Shown here: positions 16,285 through 24,583 of the stretch, one piece after another
Numbering within the stretch: position 1 is the stretch's first letter
How the letters are laid out: each line of letters starts with the position of its first letter
From: Pseudomonas synxantha
GTDB lineage: Bacteria > Pseudomonadota > Gammaproteobacteria > Pseudomonadales > Pseudomonadaceae
Direction of reading: 5' to 3'
NCBI RefSeq assembly: GCF_900105675.1
Contig: NZ_LT629786.1
Location: forward strand, 4,526,001 to 4,590,000
Length of the DNA stretch: 64,000 bases
Position numbers and translations under genes: made by a program
The notes under the pieces: generated by a model
What the model saw: only the letters and a program-made list of their open reading frames with translations
What the model was told of the DNA's origin: nothing
Databases searched by the model: none

Positions 16285-18825
16285 ATGTGGAACTTTCCTG
16301 TGCAAGCAGCCACACACTTCACACTCAATCACTCCATCATCCCAACCAGGTACTCAAAAGTGGAAAACTTAAATCAGTTTACTATTATCCGTTATCCGGC
16401 ACCCACGCCTGGGCCTACTGAACACACACAAGCGCAGGCACAGAAACCGGATAAATCGCTTAACAATAACGAAGCCTATACAACCGACCACACTGTCTCT
16501 ACGGTCCAGCGCCACTCCGATGACTACAAGGCAATCATTTATGGATCAGACCCTGTCCAAGCGCCCGGAGACAGATATACGTTAAAGCAGCGCGAAGATC
16601 GCATTGACGCTTACGCCACGCGTGTAAATACGCAGATAAAAAATATCGAAAGTGGCAGTGAAGGCGACAGAAACAATAAGTTCCAGAACGTGCGCCTATT
16701 TATGGAACCCTCCGGTTACTTCAGTGGGGGTCTATTAGCTGCAGGGTTCGATCCGCATGAAAAAATCAGCGTAAGGTTCGACACTTACGTCGGTATGGGG
16801 ACCGGAGAAAATCTGTCCGATACCGAAACCCGTACCTACTCTGCATGGGAAATCGCAGCGGGTGTGCTTGAACACGACACACCAGCACGGGGCGGGATTG
16901 TCAATTTCCATGGAATGGTCATTGACCCAAAAGACCGGAGCAAGATTAACGATCTGCAATCGTTAGGCAAACAACTTCAAAACCACTGGGAGCAGGATAT
17001 AGCCACGCCAATGCGTGGCAGCGCCAGGGTCGACACCCTTATTGAGATTACGGATGACTTTCCTCTCATACCCCACCTCCCATTCCTACCTCGACCCAAA
17101 ATATCAACAGTAATACCTGAACGCTCGGGCAAAGCAGACGCCTATGTAGCGCGGGGCGCTTTGCAGAGTCTTCATAGCGATAAGGAGGCCTTTGAAAAGT
17201 TAAGCTCTTCCGGTCAAGAAGCGATTAGCCGCACGCTGAATAAGAATGGGCAAGTGATTATTCCCAATATCTACGGTTACCCCCTGAGTGGGTACGCATT
17301 CATTCCCTATACGCCCTATAATGGCGATTACAACAACCGGCCCAATCAGGGTGTCATGCTTGATTTGAGGAGTGGCGCTGTCAGCGAGATAAAGGGCGAT
17401 GAGGAGTTTGCGGCGTGGGCCAAAGACAATCGTAACCAACTGATAAGTCGTTTCAATGCCAGTGACCTGCAAGGAGGAAAAGACGCGCATTGGCCACCGG
17501 CCGCGACGGTACTCGACAGTCTGATCCGAGATAATAGATCCCACTACCCAGGGCGGGACACTTTGGTAACCGACAAGTCCGTACCCGTTCGGGAATTGTT
17601 TAATTATACCCAATCGCGAGGCGGTGACTATGAACTGAAATTTGGCAATCTGAACAAAGGTATTGCCTCGCATTATCACGAGATGAACGCCAAGAACGCG
17701 CTATGGGACGATCAAACCAAGGTTTTTGGCGCCATGGAGCAAGGCTGGAAGGCCGCAAAAGAAGTATGGGGCGATACCTTTGGCTACGTACCCGTCCTTG
17801 GTAACGCGGGCAATATTGTTTTTGGCAAGCATGACGCCGCCCACGGCATGACGGCCAGCGATCGCGTTGGAGGCAGGGCCGGAGTAGTGATATCAGGCCT
17901 GCTGCTGGCGCATGAAGTTATACCGGCTGGGGTAGAGGCAGGACTGGGTGAACCGGCCTTGAATTTCAACGCCGCCGAAAGCCAACAGTACGGCTGGAAA
18001 TACAATGAGCAGGCCAACCGTTTTGATTTCGTGAAAAAAGTAAGCGCCTCCAACGAGGGCGATATAACCCCCGTCGCCAACAAAGCGTCAAACGAACCGA
18101 GCACGCCACACGCCAGTGAAACGGAAGGTGCCCATCCGACAATCGAACCACCAAATAGTAAACGTGCTTTTCTAAACTCCATCGAGAACTTACCCACCGG
18201 CGAAGATCTTTTTTCCAGTGCTGAAAAAAACGTAATCCTGAGTGGAGAGCTCAATGAGCTAAACACCCTTAACGAAAAACTCTACACATTTACTGATTTC
18301 AACAAAAAAGGTACTCAAGAACGACTCAACATACTGGTACACGGCAGTGTCGACCCTGATACTGGCATTTCGAAAGTTTCATATAATGGAAAACTCAATA
18401 CGCCACACGAGTTACTTCAGACACTTCACAACGAAGGTATTCACCCCGAGACGTTTGACAATGTAAGACTGCTGTCATGTGACTCTGCAAGTGGTGGAGA
18501 TGCCTCCTTCGCAGCTGAATTTCAGAAGCTCATAGGGCGCCCGGTCAAAGGCTATAGTGGCACCCTCAGCGCTAACCTCACACCAGAAGATGTAAATGCA
18601 GCGGTTGTAAAAGTAGAAAAGTCCTATCTGGAAGCCCTGGAAAAAAATCAAGCCACCCCCCTGACTGCCGCCGATAGGGCATTGGCTAGATCCGAAGCTG
18701 AAAAATACGCTGCCAAAGAACTGGCGAAAAAAACAAACTTCAGACCGGCAAAGAAAAATCCTTATTGGAATCCGTTGAAATGGTGGGCTTTTACTTATAA
18801 ACCCGAGACCTTCCCAAAACCGTAA
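16285..18825 (+). CDS. Large toxin-like protein with C-terminal C80 (CPD)-like cysteine peptidase domain
   Basis: The 846-residue protein has no signal peptide. Residues 1-130 look low-complexity and disordered. Residues 130-490 form a region I cannot assign, followed by a hydrophobic Gly/Ala-rich stretch at about 495-555 (FGYVPVLGNAGNIVFG, VVISGLLLAHEV), a layout common in large translocated toxins. A Ser/Thr/Pro linker (570-630) leads to a domain at about 640-780. There His686 follows a hydrophobic strand (LNILVHGS) and Cys732 follows another (VRLLSCDSASGG), then SFAAEF. The 46-residue His-Cys spacing and both contexts match the clan CD self-cutting peptidase of MARTX (His3519/Cys3568) and TcdB (His653/Cys698). 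A basic tail ends the protein. Base use is AT-richer than in neighbours. The ATG lacks a good site; GTG 16360 with CAGG upstream is an alternative start. No immunity gene is evident. Confidence 0.7.
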   Translation: MWNFPVQAATHFTLNHSIIPTRYSKVENLNQFTIIRYPAPTPGPTEHTQAQAQKPDKSLNNNEAYTTDHTVSTVQRHSDDYKAIIYGSDPVQAPGDRYTLKQREDRIDAYATRVNTQIKNIESGSEGDRNNKFQNVRLFMEPSGYFSGGLLAAGFDPHEKISVRFDTYVGMGTGENLSDTETRTYSAWEIAAGVLEHDTPARGGIVNFHGMVIDPKDRSKINDLQSLGKQLQNHWEQDIATPMRGSARVDTLIEITDDFPLIPHLPFLPRPKISTVIPERSGKADAYVARGALQSLHSDKEAFEKLSSSGQEAISRTLNKNGQVIIPNIYGYPLSGYAFIPYTPYNGDYNNRPNQGVMLDLRSGAVSEIKGDEEFAAWAKDNRNQLISRFNASDLQGGKDAHWPPAATVLDSLIRDNRSHYPGRDTLVTDKSVPVRELFNYTQSRGGDYELKFGNLNKGIASHYHEMNAKNALWDDQTKVFGAMEQGWKAAKEVWGDTFGYVPVLGNAGNIVFGKHDAAHGMTASDRVGGRAGVVISGLLLAHEVIPAGVEAGLGEPALNFNAAESQQYGWKYNEQANRFDFVKKVSASNEGDITPVANKASNEPSTPHASETEGAHPTIEPPNSKRAFLNSIENLPTGEDLFSSAEKNVILSGELNELNTLNEKLYTFTDFNKKGTQERLNILVHGSVDPDTGISKVSYNGKLNTPHELLQTLHNEGIHPETFDNVRLLSCDSASGGDASFAAEFQKLIGRPVKGYSGTLSANLTPEDVNAAVVKVEKSYLEALEKNQATPLTAADRALARSEAEKYAAKELAKKTNFRPAKKNPYWNPLKWWAFTYKPETFPKP

Positions 18826-18867
18826 CACCGAGAATATGCTCGCCATCGAAAGAGTAGTCGTCAAATC

Positions 18868-19122
18868 GCCCTCAGCGCCAGTGCAATTGCCAGCCTCCCG
18901 GCCATGGCCGCCGATGCACTGATATTACAATCAGGTATACCTGCGCGCTGACGGCAGCCAGGAAGTGGCTCGCGACAAGACGATCATGACCCTCTACACC
19001 GAGTCGCAAAATGCCGACCCGGCCAAGCTCGCTGCCGCCCCCCCGCCACCATGAACCAGGCCCTGAGCCAGGCCCGCCAGGTCAATATGAGTGCCGATGG
19101 CGTGATCGAAGTTTTACAGTAA
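18868..19122 (+). pseudogene. Truncated second copy of the SIMPL (DUF541) gene
   Basis: This stretch aligns along its length with the intact SIMPL gene. Its first part matches 15449-15663 (GCCCTCAGCGCCAG..., GGAAGTGGCTCGCGACAAGA, GAGTCGCAAAATGCCGACCC) and its last part matches 16080-16123. The joint lies in AGGTCAA, present in the intact copy at 15657-15663 and 16080-16086, so 423 bases were lost between two short direct repeats. The copy has no start codon and in-frame stops (for example the TGA in GCGCTGACGG), so it is dead. The terminator that follows is also a diverged duplicate. It separates the two toxin-like genes. Confidence 0.9.
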
Positions 19123-19139
19123 CTTTTTTAGACAAGACA

Positions 19140-19173
19140 AAGGCGCAAACCCAAGGGCTTGCGCTTTTTTTGC
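19140..19173 (+). terminator. Terminator of the SIMPL remnant
   Basis: GGCGCAA/TTGCGC arms around CCAAGGG are followed by TTTTTTT. Position and layout copy the terminator after the intact SIMPL gene. Confidence 0.8.
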
Positions 19174-19306
19174 GTTCGCTGCCGCCACGTCATATCCGGC
19201 AGCATATCTCGCTGGAATTACGTTCAAGGTCTTCACGACTCAATGACTGCCATAGCTACCAGGGAGGGCTGTGCTGGCATTTATTCACACAGTGAGAGCC
19301 AAACTT

Positions 19307-22300
19307 ATGTCCCTATCAGTCAATGCAACACCATCCTCATCGCTGCCGCAGGTACCCGGCGATCTGCGGTCAACAACTGATACGCAATCCCCACAAGCGC
19401 CTCAACCGCTCACCGCAAACATCGCCCGGCCTGCCGAGACAGCATTGCTTAAGGCTTACCTTGAAGCCGCCCAACGCAAGGTCCTGCATAACAATGCCGG
19501 GCTTATAGCAGTCCCGCCCCAGAGCAACCTGGGCCAATGGCTTGGAGTATATCGCGAGCATTTGGAACACCCTGTTGTGCAGGGCTGGCTGCGCGAACAG
19601 CAGATCGAGCCGAACACCCTCCTCTCAATCAACCCGTCTACAGGCACCTTGTCCGCCGAGGTAAGAGGCGAAACGAAAACCTTCCACCTCACGGACACAT
19701 CAGGTTGGGGACAGATTTCGGGGCCTCTGCTGGCAGCCGCCAGGATCATCGCTCCAGGCAATCATGGTGATTTGCGTGTGAGGCTGCGCGAAGACTCCAT
19801 TCAAGTCAGCGCAAAGGTCGTGGCAAACTTTGAAGGCGTGGAACTTCCACAAACACTGTCCCAGGCTCGGGAACAAATCAGGCATTTGGAGCATAAAACC
19901 ACTTTCGATCCGATTCCCGCCGATGATCACCTGCGTCCTGCCAGCAGCCGCTCGGCAGAGGCGCTGCAGGTACACAGACAGAATGCGACCCGCTATTACA
20001 GCAGCGCACCACAGGCGTTGGCCTACAAGCGCTTGGCAGTCGACGTTGCCAAAAACCTCCCCAATACGCGGGCAGAGGCCAAAAAATGGGCGGACGCGCT
20101 GCTGCTCAAACTCACAGGCAAGCCAATCGACTCAGATACCGTCTACTTGAATCGCTTCAAGGGCGGCGAAAGCGCGGATACAGTGACCGGCTGGGAGCAC
20201 AAGTTCCAGGAGCCCTGGTCTTCGCTGCGCTTGCCCGACGCCTTGCTGAAGAATTTCTCCGAGCACGATTGGGTACCCGGAAACCTGGATCTCGAGGCGG
20301 GTCTGTATACCCAATCTACGGGACAGAGCGAAAAAGACGGCTACGGCAAGCACAATCAGATCGACCTTAAGCCATCGCAAGTGATGCACGAAAGCTGGAA
20401 GACCGACTTCCAGGCCCAGATGACCCAGAAAATCGACAGCTTCTGGCACACGCATGCCGATGGCTACCAGACCGCGATCAAAGGTGAGTTCGTCTTCCAG
20501 GCCCGCGAACAATTGAAGACGGCCGAAGCCCGATCACCCGCCGAGCGAGCCTTACAAGCACCCGAGCATCGATTCAATCGAGGTGACTACCGCTTGGTGA
20601 TGGCGGCCGCCGGCAATCTCCCGCTCGACGAGAATGCTGCGTTGAGCATGGAGCAGCTCAAGGCACAAGCGCCGGTAAACGGCGACACTCAAGTGCATGC
20701 CCTTAGCATCCACGGTTTTAAGTCCAGCGACATTGTGCGGTTCGGCGCTGACGATGGAGGTCGCCAGGTACTTTATATACCGGGAGCAAAGCCGGCATTC
20801 CTGCGCTTCGACTCCCTGAAAAAACTCAATCAGTGGGTGATTGAGCAAAGTCAGTATCCGAAAAAAAGCCAGGCGCTGCTGGCACATTTTTCATTGATTG
20901 ATCGCCAGGACCATAAGCCCGGCATCCTGCCGCAACTGGGAATCGACTTTATACCTGGCTTGAGCTTCACGGGAATAGGCGACACGCGAGATGGCCTGGA
21001 CGCCCTGTTCAAAAAAATGGCTGCCGGTGATCTGAAAACCCCGGTGCTCAATGACAGCCACGCAAAAATCGAGGCAGACGTATTTTCCACATTGGCCACC
21101 GCCGCCAAACAACGCATGACCAGCGATACAGACGTAGTCATCAAATCCAACAGCGAAGTGACCCGCGACACCTGGCTGAACGACATAACCGTGGCTGCGG
21201 GTCTGCTGGCCAAGCTTGCGCCCATCGCAGCACCGGTTGCGGGTGCGGCGGCGCTTGCAGGGTTGACCGAGCTGGGGTTGGGCGCGGAAAAAGCAGCATC
21301 CGGCGACACCGAGGCCGAGCGCAGCGATGGAGTGTCCAAGGCATTCGATGGTTTGCTGAACACGCTATTTTCAGCCGGGGCAAGCGCAGTCCCCGAGGAT
21401 CCTTTTGCATTACCGACCGAAAAAGAATTGCCGAATCTAGAGTCACTCGATCCGCCCGAAATCAGTGTCATCGAACCCACACCCGGGCCATCCAGCGGTA
21501 CACGTGTTGTCAACGAGCCCGGAGCGCCCCTGCCAAGATCCCAACCCCTGCTGCCAATGGCACCCCATGCCGTCCCTGACGGTGAGCAATTGATAAAGAA
21601 CGCGCCTCGTGACGCACTGGGTGTCTATCGAATAACCGACAGCAAGGGAGCGCTGCGTCAATTCGTACGCCTTACCGACGAAACTGAAACAAGCAGGATA
21701 TTTGAAATATCAGGTCGCTACAGGACAGGCGACACCTTTGCCAGAATCATCAATTCCGACGGTGACGGACTGATGGTTATCACACCCGGGCGCGAGAAGG
21801 AGTGGGCCCGCGCACCGGGCGATGGCGGGATTAAGTGGCCGTGGCAACGTCCGATTTCGCCGACCCCGAGTAACGACTTAAAGTCATCCTCCCGCTTTTC
21901 GGACAACTTTATTGAGTTAGACGGATCAAAAATGGAAGGCGCCGACACACTCGACAAATACCTCAACTTTGAGGAGCAGACGCAGTATAGATTTGGCGTC
22001 AGCGTTGATGAGGAAAACGGTACGGTTAAAAGTCGCCCTGTCCTTTCATGGGAAGTAGACGATAGAAACTTCACGGTCTCCGCTTCGGAAGCGGCATCCC
22101 CTTCAAAGTTCGGCACCAGCGTCTACTCTGGCCAATTCATCAAAGACATCAACAGAAACCCTTACACAATAAGGCGACCGGGCTTGCAGGACGTTGAAAT
22201 CGACATACCCCAGCAGATAAAAGGACTTAATGTTCCGGGCAATAATGCAGAGCAGTCAGTCGTCGATGGTCTTATCCATGACGGAATCGAAACCTTTGAA

Positions 22301-22654
22301 AGTGCGATCCCCGACCCCGACATGCGGGCGGCGATTTCAGAGGTAGCGCATCAAGGCTCTGCCGCTCCGGCGTGGCTTGAATTGCAGCCCCCCCGGGTAA
22401 AAGACGACTACCTGAGCAGCGCTGGCGACCGACACTTTTTCATCGACTATTCGCCTTTGGAAAATGAGACCAAAGTCACGGTGACCTCGCAATGGAAACT
22501 CGTTTATGCAGGCGGAGATGAGCCCATTCCCGCTTCAGACTTGAGCATCACAGCCAGCCGGACGTTCACCCTTCGTGAGAGTAATGCGGTGGATGGATTG
22601 CCCGTTACAATCGACAAATCTGCGCCTACCCGCATAGAAGTCTCCCCTACCTAA
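19307..22654 (+). CDS. Putative toxin with dermonecrotic-toxin (DUF6543-like) core
   Basis: The 1115-residue protein starts with a Ser/Pro-rich segment. Residues about 215-620 carry the pattern of the dermonecrotic toxin domain common in Pseudomonas: YLNRFKGGES, a KPSQVMHESWKTDFQAQM block, SDIVRFGADDGGRQVLYIPG near 475 and LLAHFSLIDRQDHKPG. Long hydrophobic helices follow (about 627-660, AAGLLAKLAPIAAPVAGAA), then a Pro-rich linker, a small repeat-like module (GVYRITDSKGALRQFVRL...IKWPWQR) and a C-terminal beta-rich region (about 870-1115) I cannot assign. No signal peptide or secretion genes are nearby. ATG 19307 is preferred to GTG 19271. It lies after a SIMPL remnant and ends in its own terminator. 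Function as a toxin is inferred from the family only. Confidence 0.75.
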   Translation: MSLSVNATPSSSLPQVPGDLRSTTDTQSPQAPQPLTANIARPAETALLKAYLEAAQRKVLHNNAGLIAVPPQSNLGQWLGVYREHLEHPVVQGWLREQQIEPNTLLSINPSTGTLSAEVRGETKTFHLTDTSGWGQISGPLLAAARIIAPGNHGDLRVRLREDSIQVSAKVVANFEGVELPQTLSQAREQIRHLEHKTTFDPIPADDHLRPASSRSAEALQVHRQNATRYYSSAPQALAYKRLAVDVAKNLPNTRAEAKKWADALLLKLTGKPIDSDTVYLNRFKGGESADTVTGWEHKFQEPWSSLRLPDALLKNFSEHDWVPGNLDLEAGLYTQSTGQSEKDGYGKHNQIDLKPSQVMHESWKTDFQAQMTQKIDSFWHTHADGYQTAIKGEFVFQAREQLKTAEARSPAERALQAPEHRFNRGDYRLVMAAAGNLPLDENAALSMEQLKAQAPVNGDTQVHALSIHGFKSSDIVRFGADDGGRQVLYIPGAKPAFLRFDSLKKLNQWVIEQSQYPKKSQALLAHFSLIDRQDHKPGILPQLGIDFIPGLSFTGIGDTRDGLDALFKKMAAGDLKTPVLNDSHAKIEADVFSTLATAAKQRMTSDTDVVIKSNSEVTRDTWLNDITVAAGLLAKLAPIAAPVAGAAALAGLTELGLGAEKAASGDTEAERSDGVSKAFDGLLNTLFSAGASAVPEDPFALPTEKELPNLESLDPPEISVIEPTPGPSSGTRVVNEPGAPLPRSQPLLPMAPHAVPDGEQLIKNAPRDALGVYRITDSKGALRQFVRLTDETETSRIFEISGRYRTGDTFARIINSDGDGLMVITPGREKEWARAPGDGGIKWPWQRPISPTPSNDLKSSSRFSDNFIELDGSKMEGADTLDKYLNFEEQTQYRFGVSVDEENGTVKSRPVLSWEVDDRNFTVSASEAASPSKFGTSVYSGQFIKDINRNPYTIRRPGLQDVEIDIPQQIKGLNVPGNNAEQSVVDGLIHDGIETFESAIPDPDMRAAISEVAHQGSAAPAWLELQPPRVKDDYLSSAGDRHFFIDYSPLENETKVTVTSQWKLVYAGGDEPIPASDLSITASRTFTLRESNAVDGLPVTIDKSAPTRIEVSPT

Positions 22655-22662
22655 CCCGCTTG

Positions 22663-22697
22663 AACGGCGGTAACCTCGGTGACCGCCGTTTTCGTTT
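22663..22697 (+). terminator. Terminator of the dermonecrotic-type gene
   Basis: AACGGCGGT and ACCGCCGTT form a stem followed by TTCGTTT, directly after the stop codon and before the first dppA-type gene. Confidence 0.8.
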
Positions 22698-22734
22698 GGG
22701 CAGCTTTTGTATGCCTGCCATTTCAGGGGTCTCC

Positions 22735-24325
22735 ATGAAAAAGCCACTGCTCCTCGCCGCCAGCCTCCTGGCCTTTATACCAATGGCCCAGGCCGCCACG
22801 ACCCTGGTCTACTGCTCCGAGGCCAGCCCCGCCGGCTTCGATCCCAGCCAGTACACCAGCGGCACCGATTTCGATGCATCCGCCGAAACCGTGTTCAACC
22901 GCCTGACCCAGTTCAAGCGCGGCGGCACCGAAGTCGAGCCCGGCCTGGCAACCCGCTGGGAGGTCTCCAGCGACGGCCTCACCTACACGTTCCACCTGCG
23001 CGAGGGCGTCAAGTTCCACACCACCGATTACTTCACCCCGACCCGCGACTTCAACGCCGATGATGTGCTGTTCACCTTCAATCGGCTGCTGGACGCCGAT
23101 AGCCCGTTTCGCAAGGCCTACCCATCCGAATCGCCCTACTTCACCGACATGGGCTTGAACACCACGATCAAAAGCATCGACAAGCTCGACGAACACACCG
23201 TGCGTTTCAACCTGAATAATGTCGATGCTGCGTTTGTACAGAACCTGGCCATGAGTTTTGCCTCGGTGCAATCGGCTGAATATGCCGCGCAGCTCCTGAA
23301 AGAAGGCAAGCCCGAGCAGATCAATCAAAAACCGGTCGGCACCGGGCCATTTGTGTTCAAGCGTTACCAGAAAGACGCGCAGATTCGCTATGCGGCCAAT
23401 AAACAGTATTGGAAACCCGAGGACGTGAAGCTCGACAACCTGGTGTTCGCCATCACCCCGGACGCCGCCGCGCGCCTGCAGAAGCTCAAAGCCGGCGAAT
23501 GCCAGGTCAGCGGTTACCCGCGCCCCGCCGATATCGAGGTGATGAAGCAAGACCCCAACCTGCGCGTGCTACAGCAAGCCGGATTCAACCTGGGCTTCCT
23601 GGCCTACAACGTAACCCACCCGCCGCTCGACCAGCTCAAGGTGCGTCAGGCCCTGGATATGGCCATCGACAAGCCTGCGATCATCAAGGCCGTATACCAG
23701 GGCGCCGGACAATTGGCGCAGAACGCATTGCCTCCGGCGCAGTGGTCTTATGACCCGAAAATCCAAGACGCGCCCTACGACCCGTCCAAGGCGCGGTTGC
23801 TACTAAAAGAAGCAGGGGTTGCACCAGGTACCACCATCAATCTATGGGCAATGACCGTGCAGCGCGCCTCCAACCCCAATGCGCGAATGTCCGCGCAAAT
23901 GATCCAACAGGATTGGGCCAAGGTCGGCATTACGGCCAACATCGTCAGCTATGAGTGGGGCGAGTACATCAAGCGCGCCAAGAATGGCGAGCACGATGCA
24001 ATGATTTACGGCTGGACCGGTGATAACGGCGACCCGGATAACTGGCTCGGCGTGCTCTACAGTTGTGCCGCAGTCAAGGGCAGCAACTACGCCAAATGGT
24101 GTAACCCGGCCTACGACACACTGGTGCAGCAAGCCAAGGTCAGCAACGACCGCGAGCAGCGCATCAAGTGGTATCAACAGGCACAAAAAAATCCTTAACG
24201 AACAAGTACCTATAACGCCTATTGCGAACTCGACGGTTTTCCAGCCTTTGCGCAAGGAAGTGCGTGACTTCAAGATCAGCCCCTTTGGGCTCACGCCGTT
24301 CTATGGCGTGGGTCTAGATAAGTAA
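22735..24325 (+). pseudogene. dppA1: DppA-type peptide-binding protein, frameshifted near the 3' end
   Basis: This gene encodes an SBP_bac_5 periplasmic binding protein (signal peptide 1-19, AQA-ATT) that is highly similar to the next two downstream. The frame ends early at 24198 (487 residues, ...QQAQKNP). The missing 43 C-terminal residues (ILNEQVPITPIANSTVFQPL...FYGVGLDK) continue in the +1 frame to 24325. The break is at a run of seven A (24185-24191); six A would restore the paralogue reading QAQKILNEQVP. So either the gene is a recent pseudogene, or slippage on the A-run yields some full product, or the base is a sequence error. The lost tail includes conserved C-terminal strands, so the short form may not fold. 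It has a strong terminator after it. Confidence 0.85.
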
Positions 24326-24330
24326 CAACA

Positions 24331-24373
24331 GCGCCCCAACCGAGTGCGCTAGACGCCTCGGCTGGGCTTTTTT
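24331..24373 (+). terminator. Terminator after the frameshifted dppA gene
   Basis: GCGCCCCAACCGAG pairs with CTCGGCTGGGC and is followed by TTTTTT. Transcription therefore stops between the first and second binding-protein genes. Confidence 0.88.
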
Positions 24374-24583
24374 GGTGCACCTATTGCACCGAAAAAACCC
24401 TCCAAACAGGCATATTTGTGTCGAAACTTTCATAATTGCGACATTCCTGTACGTTCGTACGACTGTTTGCCGCTCCTGGCCGCTCTGCATCTTGCATTGG
24501 GTATGGCGCCTGCATAAGTATACGCAGGCCGACTCACGAGGTCGCCCTCACCACCAAAAATGACAACAAATCATGAGGCCAAC
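24374..24583. other. Gap with inverted repeats upstream of the second dppA gene
   Basis: The 210-base gap holds two short inverted repeats that could be operators: GGTGCA/TGCACC (24374-24390) and GCCTGC/GCAGGC (24508-24529). No convincing -35/-10 pair was found. An independent promoter is expected because a terminator lies just upstream. Confidence 0.4.

Noticed and set aside
16285..16359. Treating ATG 16285 as the certain start of the first toxin-like gene
   Set aside because: No properly spaced ribosome-binding site is present; GTG 16360 is a reasonable alternative, so the start is left open.
19271..19306. GTG start at 19271 for the dermonecrotic-type gene
   Set aside because: The GGGAGGG in front is too close (about two bases) for good initiation; ATG 19307 starts a typical Ser/Pro-rich N-terminus. 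Not excluded.
24180..24200. Programmed -1 ribosomal frameshift in the first dppA gene
   Set aside because: The downstream frame is +1 relative to the upstream one, so a -1 slip on the A-run does not reach it; mutation, slippage by loss of one A, or sequence error fit better.
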